Assembly: GCA_014529385.2 (NCBI GenBank)
Contig: CM043953.1
Coordinates: 99,083,342 to 99,147,341 of the forward strand
From: Adiantum capillus-veneris
Taxonomy: Eukaryota; Streptophyta; Polypodiopsida; Polypodiales; Pteridaceae
DNA length: 64,000 nt
Direction: 5' to 3'
Under the pieces are notes generated by a model. The model saw nothing but the letters and a program-made list of their open reading frames with translations. It ran no database searches and was not told the DNA's origin. How positions within the stretch are numbered: the stretch's first letter is position 1; every line of letters begins with the position of its first letter. Of this stretch, positions 32,035 to 43,191 are shown in pieces. A program made the translations under genes and the position numbers.

Positions 32035-34329
32035 ATGTCTGAGCGAGGTAGAAGACACTCTCGCATATATTACACACGGGCTCAAGCCAGAGCAGGCAAT
32101 ATAGATCCATTCCACTATGAGGATGTGATTGTTGATGAAGAAACTGATCCACCACCTCAAGAACGGTTGGTAAATTCTGGGGAAGAGGGTTCTGGAGCAG
32201 CAGAGGACAGGGCAGTGAGGCAACTTGTGGGGGCACTACTCTTGACAGGAGGACCTGCACAAAGTAGAAGGCAACTCCAATTTGACCCATTGAGGGGATC
32301 TAGCAGGCAAAGACCTGTAAGAATCCCAAATCCCATTCCTATGGCTCAACCACCTCCTAGTCCGCAGATTAAATCTGCCAAATTCAGAGGGAAGCCCAAA
32401 GAGGATGCAGATTGTCATGTAGCACAATCTGAAACCCGTTGGCAAGCAAGTGGATACCAGGTGATGTTTCCAGATCCTATAAAATTACAGCAATTTGCAG
32501 CTACCTTGGAAGGCAAGGCCATGAGCTGGTTCAGCCAATATGGAACGGCTCACTTTCCTACTTATGCTGCACTTAGTTTGGCTTTTCTACAAAGATTTCG
32601 GAAGGAGAAAACTCCTACATATATTTTAAGCAAGTTACGATGCATCAAACAGGGGACAATGTTGGTAGAAGATTTTGCTCAGAGATTTAGAATATTTGTT
32701 GAGAGATTGCAGGGAAATGAAAGGCCAACTAATGAAATGTTGGCAGGCTACTTTCTCAAAGGATTGAGGAGTGGTATTAAAAATGCAGTGGCTAGCATTG
32801 ACATTGGAGGAGGTTTTGATAATTTGGTATAGGCTGCTTCTAGAGTTGAGAAGAGGATGGGAATGACAAAGTCTAGTAAGAGAGGTGACAAGGAATCGGA
32901 AACAGGTTCAGAATCAGATTCATCTTCTTCTGAAGAATCAGATACTGGTAGTTCATCTGATGAGGAGGAAATGAAGAAAAAGAAGAGTCCTAAGAAGAAG
33001 AAGAAGGACAAAACAGGGGGTGAAGTTGATATAGTTCAGCAATTAAAGAGTATTGGCTATTCAGTCATAGCACCTAAAGAGAAAAGGTACTGTGAGATTT
33101 GTGAAAGAAATGGACACACCACTGCTCAATGCTGGTACAACCCTAAACAAAGGGGTAAAACAGGTACAGGTGCTGGGCGGGGTACTACTTCAACAGAGGC
33201 AAATCAGGTGGCTTCATTTAGAGGAAGACCTCCTAGACAGGGATTTCAGAGGGGACCTGGAAGAAACCAGGATAATAACCAAAGAAGGCCTCAAGGAGTT
33301 ATGCCTTGTAAGGGATGCAAGTACATTCTAGTAGCTACTAATTACTGTACAAAGTGGGTGGAAGCTGTGGCACTGAAAGATAACAAAGCTCAGAGTGTGG
33401 AAAAGTTCTTGTATCACAACATTATGACCAGGTTTGGATGTCCAGTAGAGTTGGTCAGTGATAGAGGTACACATTTTTTGAATGAAGTGATTTCTGAGTT
33501 AACAAAAACCCACATGATAATGCATAAGAAATCTATAGCTTACCATCCCCAAGCTAATGGACAGGCTGAGAGTACTAATAAGACTCTTATAAAGATTCTG
33601 AAAAAGATTGTACAAGAGAATAAGAGGGATTGGGATGTAAAGCTGGATTCTGCCCTATGGTCATTCAGAACAGCTTTCAAGGTAACAACAGGTATGACCC
33701 CATTCCGATTGGTGTATGGCTTGGAAGCTGTAGTACCAATGGAGTTTGTGGTACCTAGTTTGAGGATTACTGCTGAGAAGATGATTCCAAAGTTGTCAGT
33801 TCAGCATAGAAGCAAGTATTTAATGCAGCTAGAATAAGACAGGTTGATCAACTCCTATATAACAGAAGTCATTCAGAGAAGAAGGAAAGCCTGGGTCAGC
33901 ATGAATGTCAAGTTTAAGGTTTTCCAGGTAGGTGACTGGGTAATGCTTTACAACTCAAGGTTAGGTCCCCATCTTGGGAAGCTTAATTTAAGGTACAAGG
34001 GGCCATATCAGATTATCACAGACCTAGGTCAAGGAACTTTTATTGTAACAGATGTTTTTGCCACAAGGGTAGAGAAACCTGTTAATGGATTCAGGTTAAA
34101 AAAATTTCAAGGCAAGCCACCCCATTTAGATTGGCTCAAACCTACTATACCAGAGGTTGCATTTTGTCAAATGGTGGAGTTCTCTTCCGGTACTATGGAC
34201 CAGGATACTGTTGATCAATCATCAGCGTACACAGGCTTTGCATTCAGGTCAGGGATCGGATTGTACTACATCGGAGTTTGTTGGCTCGGAGTCTACTGGG
34301 TTCGGAGTTCACCTGATCCGATTACTTAA
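32035..34329 (+). pseudogene. Gag-integrase in-frame fusion
   Basis: A single frame of 765 codons is broken only by TAG at 32830-32832 and TAA at 33835-33837. It encodes Gag with FRGKPKEDADCHV, AMSWFSQYG, a Ser/Asp/Glu then Lys-rich linker and the knuckle CEICERNGHTTAQC. Near residue 425 Gag passes without a break into integrase: YILVATNYCTKWVEAVALKDN, VELVSDRGTHF (second Asp), HPQANGQAESTNKTL (Glu), TGMTPFRLVYG and a GPYQI module. The zinc-binding domain and the first catalytic Asp are missing, as are protease, RT and RNase H. It could act as Gag with an integrase tail but not as a catalytic integrase. Confidence 0.88.
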
Positions 34330-34522
34330 ACAATGTTTAAATTTCAAATTTTGCGTCGAAAAGGGTGCAAAGTTCCTTCCACTTAACATCATCATACGAA
34401 TAAGGGACGACATCATTTCCTCACACACTTTTAGAGGCCTTAGCGCTTGTGCGATTCACGTAAGTAGCGCGCGCATGCGTACTCCACAACTTGCTAAGCT
34501 TTCTCCTACTTTTGCTTCCGCT

Positions 34523-36598
34523 ATGCCTAAGCCTAAACCTATTTTTGTCATGCAACCATCGTCGGAAGATGAGCAAGGAGAAGTTGGTAAGCTGCGCCCT
34601 CGCAGAAAAGGAGTAGTGCGCAAAGTTGATGTATCTGACCCAGAAGACGAGGTCGACGTGCTACCTGAAGAAGAATCAGCACCAATGTCATCAAGCAAAA
34701 TGCTACAAAGTTTAATGGAGCCTTTCACTGATTTCAGGGTGGAAATTGACTGTCAGGCAGAACGGAATGAGAAGTGGTTGAAGGCAACATGTTTATATGA
34801 ATTTGCTACTCTACCTTGGGGCCAGTGGAAAGGGAACATTTATGCAAAAACGCAAATGGAGCTATTACGAAAATCCAAAGGTGCCATTTATGAGAAGGTA
34901 CATCTTAGTCCAGGTGTGGTAGCTCAGGTATTTCAGCTTCCCTTTACCTCTGTTACTGCAGTACCAAAATGTTCAGATGAAGATCTGAAAAAAGAATTTG
35001 GACCAAGAGAAGGAGGTAGGCAGTACTTTATGTTGAAGAATGTAGAGTATTTGAGGAGAGAACAACTGAAATGGTTTTTGGAAAGAGTTTGTTTTCTAGA
35101 TAAATGTGATTACATGTCTAAGGAAAATTGGGCACCACTGTATTTTGCTGAAAATGGGGGGAAGGTCAGTTGGGCACATTGGGTGTATGATAGGATTCAT
35201 GCAGAAGTCTTTACCTCGTATAGGAGAAAGACCCAGTTGAGTAGCAGATTAGCAGCATTTCTGTCTGCTTTGTTTGCTTTTGCTCAGAAAGTTGATGTAG
35301 GGGAGGTCACAGTTTCTCTCATTACTCCTATCAATGTGGTCAGTCCTGGGCCGGAACAGGGGAGAATATCTGACAAAGCAGAGTTCTATAAAAGCGTGGA
35401 TGAAAAGCTGAGGACTATACAGGATTTTATTGAAGCAGGATACACTGAGGATGAGGCCAAGATGGCATTGGCTAGTCATGAGCAAACACTGCTTATGGGG
35501 AATTTGCTCAAGAGTTTGGATGTTGAGACACAAACTCCTAGTAGGGTTATAGGCAAAACTTTTAACATGCCCAAAAAGAGGAAGCTCGATAGTGCTTTGC
35601 ATGAAGTGGCCAAATCATTAGATTTCTCTCCAGCTGGTCCTAGTACTTTTACTAAATCTGATTTGCTTATTTCTGATGTACCAATAGCTCTAAAGATGTT
35701 GCAGGAATTACAGGGATTTGTAAGGCATCAACAGCACAATATGGAGGAACAGTTACAAAATATAGCTGAATCTGGTATATCTAAAGCAATGCTGCACCAA
35801 CAGTCGGAGTTGGTGGAATCCTTGAAGCAGGAATTGGTAGAGTAGAGGGAGAAACATCAATAAGAGATGCAGGATCAGCTGAAACTACATCAACAAGAGA
35901 TAGCAAAGGTTAAGCTCTCTTTGGGAATGTTTCAAGAATGGACTAAGGAATTGGAAGGCAGAGTCAATTTTGAGTTGGATCAGGTGTCTGGCAGAAATAC
36001 AGAGTTGCAGGTGGAGAATGAAATGTTACAACAAAGGTTGAAACCTTTGGAAACTTTGGAAAAGCAGGTATTAGCCCAAGAAGATATCAATGTTTCTGGA
36101 GTACTCATGGATGAAGGGGATCTTAATCTGGTAAGGCAACAGTTGGTTGAATGTTTGGAAAGCAATGAGAGAAAGGCTGACCTCAGTTATCAAGTATCCC
36201 TATGAGGCTGTGAGATCAGGCTTCATTAGTTCTCATGAAGCTACCTTATTAGAGACAGTTGAATCTCTGAAGAAAGAAAAGATGTTTATCAGGAGCAGAT
36301 TCAGGAGTTCAAGGATAAACAGTTGTAGGTGGATGAAGAATCTATGGTACAAGGTGGTTCTGCACTTAAAAAACTAGTTCATGTTTCTATTCAAACATTA
36401 CAAGCTGCTGAGGAAATTCAGAAGTCAAGTGGAGAAGCTTTGCCAATGGAGGTTGAATATCAGAAGGAGCTTCCAGATGCTGCAAATATTGAAGTTCCAG
36501 AACTCAGTGCAGCAAAGAATGAGGAGACTGTGGTGACTACAATCCAAGAAGTTGATACTGAAACAGTTCTCAAAGATATGTTTTCAAGTTTAGGATGA
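34523..36598 (+). pseudogene. Extra 3' reading frame with coiled coil and NLS-like motif
   Basis: It lies downstream of integrase on the same strand. From ATG 34523 the frame is open for 440 codons to TAG 35843, then continues in frame past one TAA through 36205, and further pieces (to 36598) lie in other frames. Visible parts: an acidic start with SSEDEQGE and RPRRKGVVRKVD; a folded-looking region with LPWGQWKGNIYAKTQ and VSWAHWVYDRIH; MPKKRKLD, very like the classical PKKKRKV nuclear import signal; and long Gln/Glu/Leu-rich coiled coil. The folded part faintly recalls plant transposon or mobile-domain-like extra ORFs of Gypsy elements. Function unknown. Confidence 0.7.
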
Positions 36599-36688
36599 TC
36601 AGGAATTCTTTTGTCTATTTCTTACTGATCAAGGGATATGTGGATTCAAGTCAGATTTCAGAGAAATCCACCACCGGGCTGTGCCATG

Positions 36689-37121
36689 TGTTGACAGGCA
36701 TATCAGAATGTCAATTTAGTAGCTAGTCGGATATAGTTCATCAGATATAGTTCATCAGATATAGTTCATCAGATATAGTTCATCAGATATAGTTCATCGG
36801 ATATAGTTAGTCGGATTATAGTTAGTCGGATGCTGTTTAAATCGGATATTTAACAGTTATGATATATCAAGATTGAGGTTGTTATTACTAGTCTATTGTA
36901 TGGTGGTTATAAGTCGGAGTTGTGATAGTACAGTGGTATTCAGAGATGTTGTAGCTCTTCTTGATGAATGAAGCACTCTTGTCATCTTAATTCTGAGTTA
37001 TCAATTTCTTTTATCTTTTACCTTCAGTATGATGTTAGTACTTCTGTGTATTATTTCCGAGTTATGAATTGCTGAAAGATTTGTGATGTATTAGTATTTT
37101 CTGTGTTGATGAACCACAACA
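36689..37121 (+). repeat. 3' LTR (433 bp)
   Basis: Same ends as the 5' LTR. The 14-bp unit TTCATCAGATATAG is expanded to about five copies at 36738-36810. Followed directly by the TSD TGGTG. Confidence 0.95.
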
Positions 37122-37126
37122 TGGTG

Positions 37127-37599
37127 AAAGTAGAGAAACTCCACCTCCTTCTCCAAGCTTGTTGAGAAGTGAGAGCCTACACCAACACTCTTGGCTATGG
37201 AATGCAGATCCAACCGAGAGCCATGCTTCAATGCTTAAGCTTGCTATCTTCCATCTTCATTACTATGCTATTATGTATGCCAACAAGAAGAGTGATGACA
37301 AGTGAGGAACTATTTATTTCTCCTATGGAATGTTTCTTCTTCCTCTTCCCTACCCTCATTCCCTGCTAGCTCTCTCCACCTTGAGACTGAGGCTAGGGAT
37401 GGTTAATGCTTTTACAAAGTTTATGTTATGCTCATGATGCATGAAGCTTTCCATCTTCATAACATCACCAAAGTCACAAGGAACACAAAGATTGTATTAT
37501 ACCAAGTCTCTCTTTATGAGAGAATCTATAATGAAAAAGCCTATTGGAGGGGGGACCGGCTCCACATAAATTCAGTCCTCAATTGTTGTCAAGTTATCT

Positions 37600-37663
<64 letters not shown>

Positions 37664-37797
37664 AAATTATTGTTCATGCCAAGTCAATTAAGTACTATGG
37701 TTATGCTGCTACTGCAAACTAAGTTCACCCACTATGCTCACAAAGTAATCTCACAAAAGTGCTTTTTCTTATTTCCTAATTCCACTACTCTAAACGT
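37127..37797. other. Flank with (CT)n microsatellite
   Basis: Continuation of the sequence interrupted at 31555. It contains a pure CT run at about 37600-37660. No gene is recognised. Confidence 0.5.
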
Positions 37798-38439
37798 TCA
37801 TAGGCCATTTCCATTACAATCTTGACATTCTTTATCAAAACACCTTTTGCATGATCTATCTTTGTTGATACCATGGAGATGCTTTATGGCAAAGTATTCT
37901 TCTACAAAAGAAAAAATAACTTTCTTGAAAGCTTCCCATTTAGTTTTCAATGGTGTATCATATTGAAGCTTTGTCATCCATAACTTTTTCTCAACCATTT
38001 CAATGTACATTGGTGCCCATTTGAAATCCATACATAGTGATAATTTCTCTTCACTTTGACTGAGATTATCAGGATTGGTTGCTTCTCCACATGCAAGGTC
38101 AATACATAAGGTCCAATGGTTTGATTCTGGGGTCCATTGGCCAAACATAAAACTCTTTATGCGATACATGATGGCTTCGGAGAGTAGCATATAGTCAATC
38201 ACACTATCCTCATTATGTTTTCTACATGTAAATTCATTGGTTCCACTCCATTGTCAACAAGAATACATGTACTATTCCACATGTGTAAAGGTAACTTTCC
38301 ATAGTGATCCCGTTCTTTCCCATCCACCATTGAAGTAGGATCATACAAGTGAACTTCCTCCAGCTCCCTTGAAATGCATGGCATATCAAATTGTTGAGTA
38401 TCATGTCACAATGTTTTTGTGCAAGCATTCATATCCCCA
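37798..38439 (-). pseudogene. LINE endonuclease, C-terminal half
   Basis: On the minus strand the frame reads DMPCISRELEEVHLYDP, then IDYMLLSEAIMYRIKSF and WTPESNHWTLCI (the SDH motif of exonuclease-endonuclease-phosphatase folds, with Asn for Asp), and later RCFDKECQ, resembling the WFDxEC linker found between endonuclease and RT in LINE ORF2. RT itself is absent; the element is truncated near 37.8 kb. The first half lies at 54582-56033, moved 16 kb away by an insertion. A TGA lies near the join and a frame change near 38200. Confidence 0.72.
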
Positions 38440-38444
38440 AATGC

Positions 38445-38704
38445 TGTTGGGATAAAGGTGCTATGCTTTTTTCTGGCTAGATGTCCTGTGTCTGACCGCC
38501 CACCCACTGTGTATACACATTTCCTTATTCTTTCTGTACATAAGAATAAGGAGCACCTCACTCACACTGAGTCACTTCCTAAGGTTTCTCCACCCACATC
38601 TCTTGTGCTTCTCTCCTTCCCTGTACGCACCGCACTATGCATGCACGCATGCATCTGCACACATGCTCACTCACAAGTGGCATCTGCACACATGCGCACT
38701 CACA
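38445..38704 (+). repeat. 5' LTR of host Copia element (260 bp), with internal 30-bp duplication
   Basis: It is 30 bp longer than the 3' LTR because the LTR end and the first bases of the primer site are duplicated: ACTCACAAGTGGCATC occurs at 38668 and again at 38698. Confidence 0.8.
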
Positions 38705-38706
38705 AG

Positions 38707-38718
38707 TGGCATCACAGC
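38707..38718 (+). other. Primer-binding site, tRNA-iMet type
   Basis: TGGCATCACAGC differs at two positions from TGGTATCAGAGC, the standard plant Copia site complementary to initiator tRNA-Met, and lies two bases after the LTR. Confidence 0.75.
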
Positions 38719-39017
38719 TATGATGGCGAACAACATGTGCGCGACGGCTTCCAGGCAAGACGGAAAGCGACGGAGCTCGACTATGGCGGCTTGAGCTTGG
38801 CGACGATGGAGAGATCAAGAAAGCTCAAAAGCTTTGTGAGAATACAATGGGAGCTTGTGGACTCAGCTGAGAGTGATGTATGCTCGTGTGGAAGCTCATA
38901 AGTCAGTGTGTAAGTGAAGGTGCTGTCTTAAAAACTGTGTGTGCAACAACACTGTATTCAGATTTTTTTTTCTCCTTGTAGAAGACATATCTGAATATTC
39001 TTCCCAATGTGCCCATA

Positions 39018-39969
39018 TGTTAGTAGCGGCTAACGGTTGCACCAATTATGCACCAAGTTGTGGATATGCTATGGATGTACACAATATTTACTTTTCATTG
39101 TATAGGGCTTGGGCTCATTTAGGAGTTCCAAAGTTGTATGAGTCTAGGCTAGAGAGCTCACTTTATCCCATAGTTGAAGGGTTTGAGGCCCAAAACTATA
39201 AAAGAGCCCTATGCTTAATGAGAGGTCATTCTTGAGTGGTCCTTTTGAGAACTCTCTCCCTAGAGGAGGTCTTGATGGCCTAGCCTTTGATCTTAATGCC
39301 CATGCTTAGAAGGCTAGTGCTAATCACATGTAATTAGTGTAATCCTCTCTTAATTAATCTAGTCTTCATTATGTTGTCAATCATGTTTATCTACTTTCCT
39401 TCATTGTTTTGAAGTGTTGATCTTCTCTAATCTAACTCTTACTTATGCTAAGCTACTCCGATTAGTGGAGTCCTTATCTAACTCTCTCGATTAAGCGGAG
39501 TGGGCGTACTCGTGATTGAGGGATTAGAGTTGTCCTCTAATGGTGTGCTTGTGTGTGTGTAGGTTTAAGAAGCCTTGAGCTTAATTTGATTATGTGTGAC
39601 TTGATTTGGACACCATGATTGGCATGGTTGGGGTGGCCGACTTGAATGCGATCTTGTGTGCTTAATCGTCAATGCATGTAATTAGAGTTGTGCTTGAGAT
39701 ATTCCAAGATTAGTGTGTTTCACTTCGTTGCTTGATGTGTGTAGATGATTGCTTGAATTGATGCTTGAGGTGCGATTAGCATTAGTTGTTTGGGATGATT
39801 TCTATTTGCATTGGAGGATGCACGCTCTTGAATCCTCTCAATCTTTGCATCCGATGACGCTCTCGCACATTCTTTGTGTGATGCCTCCAAGCCCTAGCCG
39901 GGTCATGCTCTCTCTCTCCGGATTGATAGATTTGTGGGAGATTGCCTATGCTATGGCGAGCCTCCAACA
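39018..39969 (+). repeat. 5' LTR of the LARD-like element
   Basis: 952 bp, TG...CA. A TATAAAAG box at 39197-39204 is followed by AGCCC, a plausible promoter and RNA start inside the LTR. The matching box in the 3' LTR is at 50849-50856. Confidence 0.95.
39197..39204 (+). promoter_or_regulatory. TATA box in LTR
   Basis: TATAAAAG in a GC-poor context, conserved between both LTR copies. Likely promoter of the element's RNA. Confidence 0.6.
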
Positions 39970-39970
39970 T

Positions 39971-39988
39971 TGGCGCCGTTGCCGGGGA
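39971..39988 (+). other. Primer-binding site, tRNA-Asp
   Basis: TGGCGCCGTTGCCGGGGA is an 18-base complement of the 3' end of plant tRNA-Asp(GTC) including CCA, one base after the LTR. Athila/Tat-type Gypsy elements use this tRNA. Confidence 0.92.
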
Positions 39989-40993
39989 CGGGTTGCCTAC
40001 GCTAGTGGAGTAGAGGTTGCAAAAGATAAGAGTAATTTGATTATCGATTTCTTGTAATTACGTAGGATTTGATTTGTGTGTAGTGTAATTAGGTTTAATT
40101 GGATGTGTATAGAGTCATTTCACCCCAAAAACCCCTAAATTCTCTTTTGATTTTGCTAATTTTTCACTAACCTTCACTAATTTTGCATCCCATTCATTCT
40201 AATTTCGTGCTTATTGTACTAATTCCATGCTAATTTCATGCTAATTGTGCTAACCTAACCACTAATTTTGAGTTGGAATGTATGCTAAATCCCTTTAATT
40301 GAGGAGGATCATCACTCTTAATTGCTCTAATCTATGCGTAATCATGTGATTGAGTGTTGATTTTGGTCAATTTTTTGATTAATTTTGGACCGAATCGGAG
40401 TTGCACACATGTGTGTGCATGATGGAATCGTCTCGTGGAGCAAGGATTAGCTTGGATACAATCAATTGTAAGTGGATTGACCTACTTCGTTTAATTTTTG
40501 ATTGATTAAGTTGATCCCATTGAGTTGCTAAAGCATTGCTAAAATTAGGTGTGTGTGCCTAATTGATGGAATTTATGCCTAATTTGATGAAATTGGAATG
40601 AAATTGAACACCTAAATGCTTGTAGATTGATGATTTTGCAAGAAATGTGTGTGCAAGCATTAGGAATTGGCCTAATTTCGTTGCTAATTGAGCAAAAAAA
40701 TTGGACTTGTGGACCTAATTTTTGTGTGTGTGCAATGCTAAATTGAGTTAAAATTTGATCAATTTTTGATTAAAATCGAGTTAATTTAGCATGTATATAC
40801 TCATGTATGTGTGATCAAGTGTGCAATTGATGAAATGCAATGAGTGTTTAATGAAATTTTTGCACAAATCGACGGCCTAAATTTAGGTGTGTGTGCCTAA
40901 TTAATGGCCAATTATGCCTAAAATGGGGATGAATAATTGGTAGCAAGTACCAATTATTATGATTATTAGACCTAAAGATTGGTGTGTACATAA
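39989..40993 (+). other. LARD interior, left part
   Basis: AT-rich sequence with frequent CTAATT and TGTGTG phrases. No gene or RNA is recognised. Confidence 0.6.
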
Positions 40994-40998
40994 TTGAT

Positions 40999-41572
40999 TG
41001 TGCGCTCCTTGCCGCACTGTCGAAGCAAGGGACTTGCCAATACACCGTATGCGAGCCACAAACGGCTCCAAGCACACAACAAGCCTAAACTAGCAAGCTC
41101 AAGAAAACAAAGGGTGTGTCACTCACCGCTCTACGCTCGCCTTCGTGGTGGATTCCTCGCCGCGATGAAGAAGAAGCTGCAGTCGTGCCGCGCTCAACCG
41201 CTTCGCCGCCGTCGTGCCTTCGTAATGCTCGATCGCACACACACTCTCCCTCTCTCTCTCTCTCACACACACACACACAAGGAGGTGAAGAAGAAGAAGA
41301 TGGAGATGGAGCAAGAGCACTCTTCAATTGCACAAATGAGAGAATGAGTAAAAATTAGGTTTAGTTGGCTTTTATAGGAGCTCACCCCATTCACACTTGG
41401 GCGCCCATGCTTAACCAACTAATCCCTTGAATGTCCAAGTTAAAGTGCGCCTCTCATCGGCGATCACTCTACCTTTCCCTATTGGTCCGACAAGCCCGGT
41501 ACCTGACTCTACCAAATACATAATACGCGTCCATTGTAGGTGATGGGTGTCCGTGTGCCATGAGGGTTAACA
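40999..41572 (-). repeat. 3' LTR of inner element (574 bp)
   Basis: On the minus strand TGTTAACCC...GAGCGCACA. It contains adjoining CT and CA microsatellites (about 41247-41280). On the opposite strand the repeat mimics open frames; these have no domains. Confidence 0.93.
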
Positions 41573-41584
41573 TGCCCCCCTTCC

Positions 41585-43191
41585 TGATGTAGATTCCGTC
41601 CTCGGAAGCTATTGAGTTGAAACTGGTTCGTCGAGGTGGAAGAGCATTTGAGATGAATGTCCTTAGCCTTCTTCAGTCACTGCAAAATCAAACAACATTG
41701 GCACAGTAATGGCATTCTCTTAAAAAGCATATGCAGTTTTAGGTAGAAAAATTGATTGGTCAAAGAATTTCAAACAATTTGTTAGCAATGAACATTAAAT
41801 TGCAATGTAATCAAATGCATAAACAGATGTAAAGGTAAAAAATTAAACAAGTCTGGGGTCACTAATTTGACGGTCGAAAAGCACTAGAGATCGAATATTA
41901 ATACCATGGGTAAGCTTCTTAATTTTCAGTGGTCAATTAAGTTGTTTAATCGCGAGAGCCAAGTATTCATGTTCGAGGGCTGACTAGAGGCTATATCTAG
42001 AAAACCGTGTAGTTAAGCTACCATAAAAGGAATTTCTCATGAAATCATCGCCTGGCTGATTACTTTTTCTTTGACCCCCCAAGGTCTTTTCACAGTGATT
42101 CAATTATGATGTGTGTGCTTATTTTGTATGCCTTGGGTTTTTTGCTTTTCAAGGAAAAGCGCCCACACTGGGAACCTCTAGGGCTCTAGTACCATAGGCA
42201 ATACATGTGAGTGAAGTACCAAATCAAGCTGAGATTTCTCTTCCAGCTTAAAATTTTACATTGTGGCACTTTGATTTTTTGTTTGTTCATTTTCATCATT
42301 TTAATTTTGTAACTTTGGGAGGTCATATAACACTGTTACCCTCCCCAGGCTCATCACATTAGTAAACTCCCTTTATAATACTTAAGCTAAAGGTCGATAG
42401 GGTTAAGCCCACTAGAAAGCCCTAGTACATTTCATACAATGCTGCCTAAATCGGATTAAGAACCTAAGTAACCATTGCTTATTAGGAAGGCATTCCCCAT
42501 GGTATTAAGAGAAGATTTCTAATACCTAGCTTGGTCAAACTAGCTTAGTCGGACTGCTTGATTTTTACACCTAAACAAGTGATTATGACAAAAGATTGCA
42601 TTGAATTAAATGTTGGATACTAAGCCAATGCGCTGAATAGTATGCTACCAATCACAATCAAAGCAGACAAACATGGATGCAAAAAAGATAAGGGCAATGC
42701 TAATGGACAAGAAACACCTGTTTGTGTTGATGGTCGCGCTTGATTTGAAGGTTCCATGAAGGTCCAAATCCTATCAATAGCAACACGCTCCTGTACACAC
42801 TAGGAAACAAAAGGAATACCTCCAGGAGGCACATCAGTGGGAAAAGAGATCTTTGCTAATCACTCAACTCTAAAACAGAAACATTCCTATCGTACTAATC
42901 TTACCTACCCTCCATCACTCAAGTGATGAGGATCGAAGGTGTTTCATGGCATAGGTTTCTGTTTCACTGTACCAGATGTGACATGTGTAGGTCCGAGTCA
43001 ATGTTTTGACTTTAATGTGCATACTCGTTTGCTAATTGCTCTTGCTCTTTTTTTTCTTTTTTTTTTTTGTGAGTATAAAGCTTTATATGTACATTCCCTA
43101 AGATTGGAGATTGAGAGGTCAGGGAAAAAGGTTGAGAGGGAAACAAATGAATGATGACTGTCAGCAAACACTCCCCCCTTCCTTGGGTAGA
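41585..43191 (-). other. Inner element, untranslated 3' region
   Basis: About 1.6 kb between the stop of the protease-like gene and the 3' LTR. No coding or RNA feature is recognised. Confidence 0.55.

Larger units (their letters stand above)
31560..37121 (+). mobile_element. Complete 5,562-bp non-autonomous Gypsy-type element with gag-integrase fusion
   Basis: Direct LTRs (31560-31936 and 36689-37121) start TGTTGACAGGC and end CCACAACA. They are flanked by the perfect 5-bp duplication TGGTG (31555-31559 and 37122-37126), which fixes the ends exactly. A TGGCGATCCTGCGGG stretch just after the 5' LTR (from 31941) may be the primer-binding site; I see no clear polypurine tract. Inside are a gag-integrase frame and an extra 3' frame. 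Protease, RT and RNase H are absent, so it needed another element's enzymes. LTRs differ by roughly a dozen substitutions plus a repeat-number change. Confidence 0.95.

Noticed and set aside
34157-34522. Upstream extension of the extra 3' frame overlapping integrase
   Set aside because: This part overlaps the integrase C-terminus in another frame and has no coherent protein-like pattern; the ATG at 34523 is a better start.
39971-39988. tRNA-Asp gene fragment
   Set aside because: Only the 18 bases complementary to the tRNA 3' end are present, directly after an LTR, so this is a primer-binding site.
41085-41358. Small proteins on both strands of the inner LTR
   Set aside because: They lie wholly within the LTR, recur in the other LTR copy, and consist of translated CT/CA repeats.
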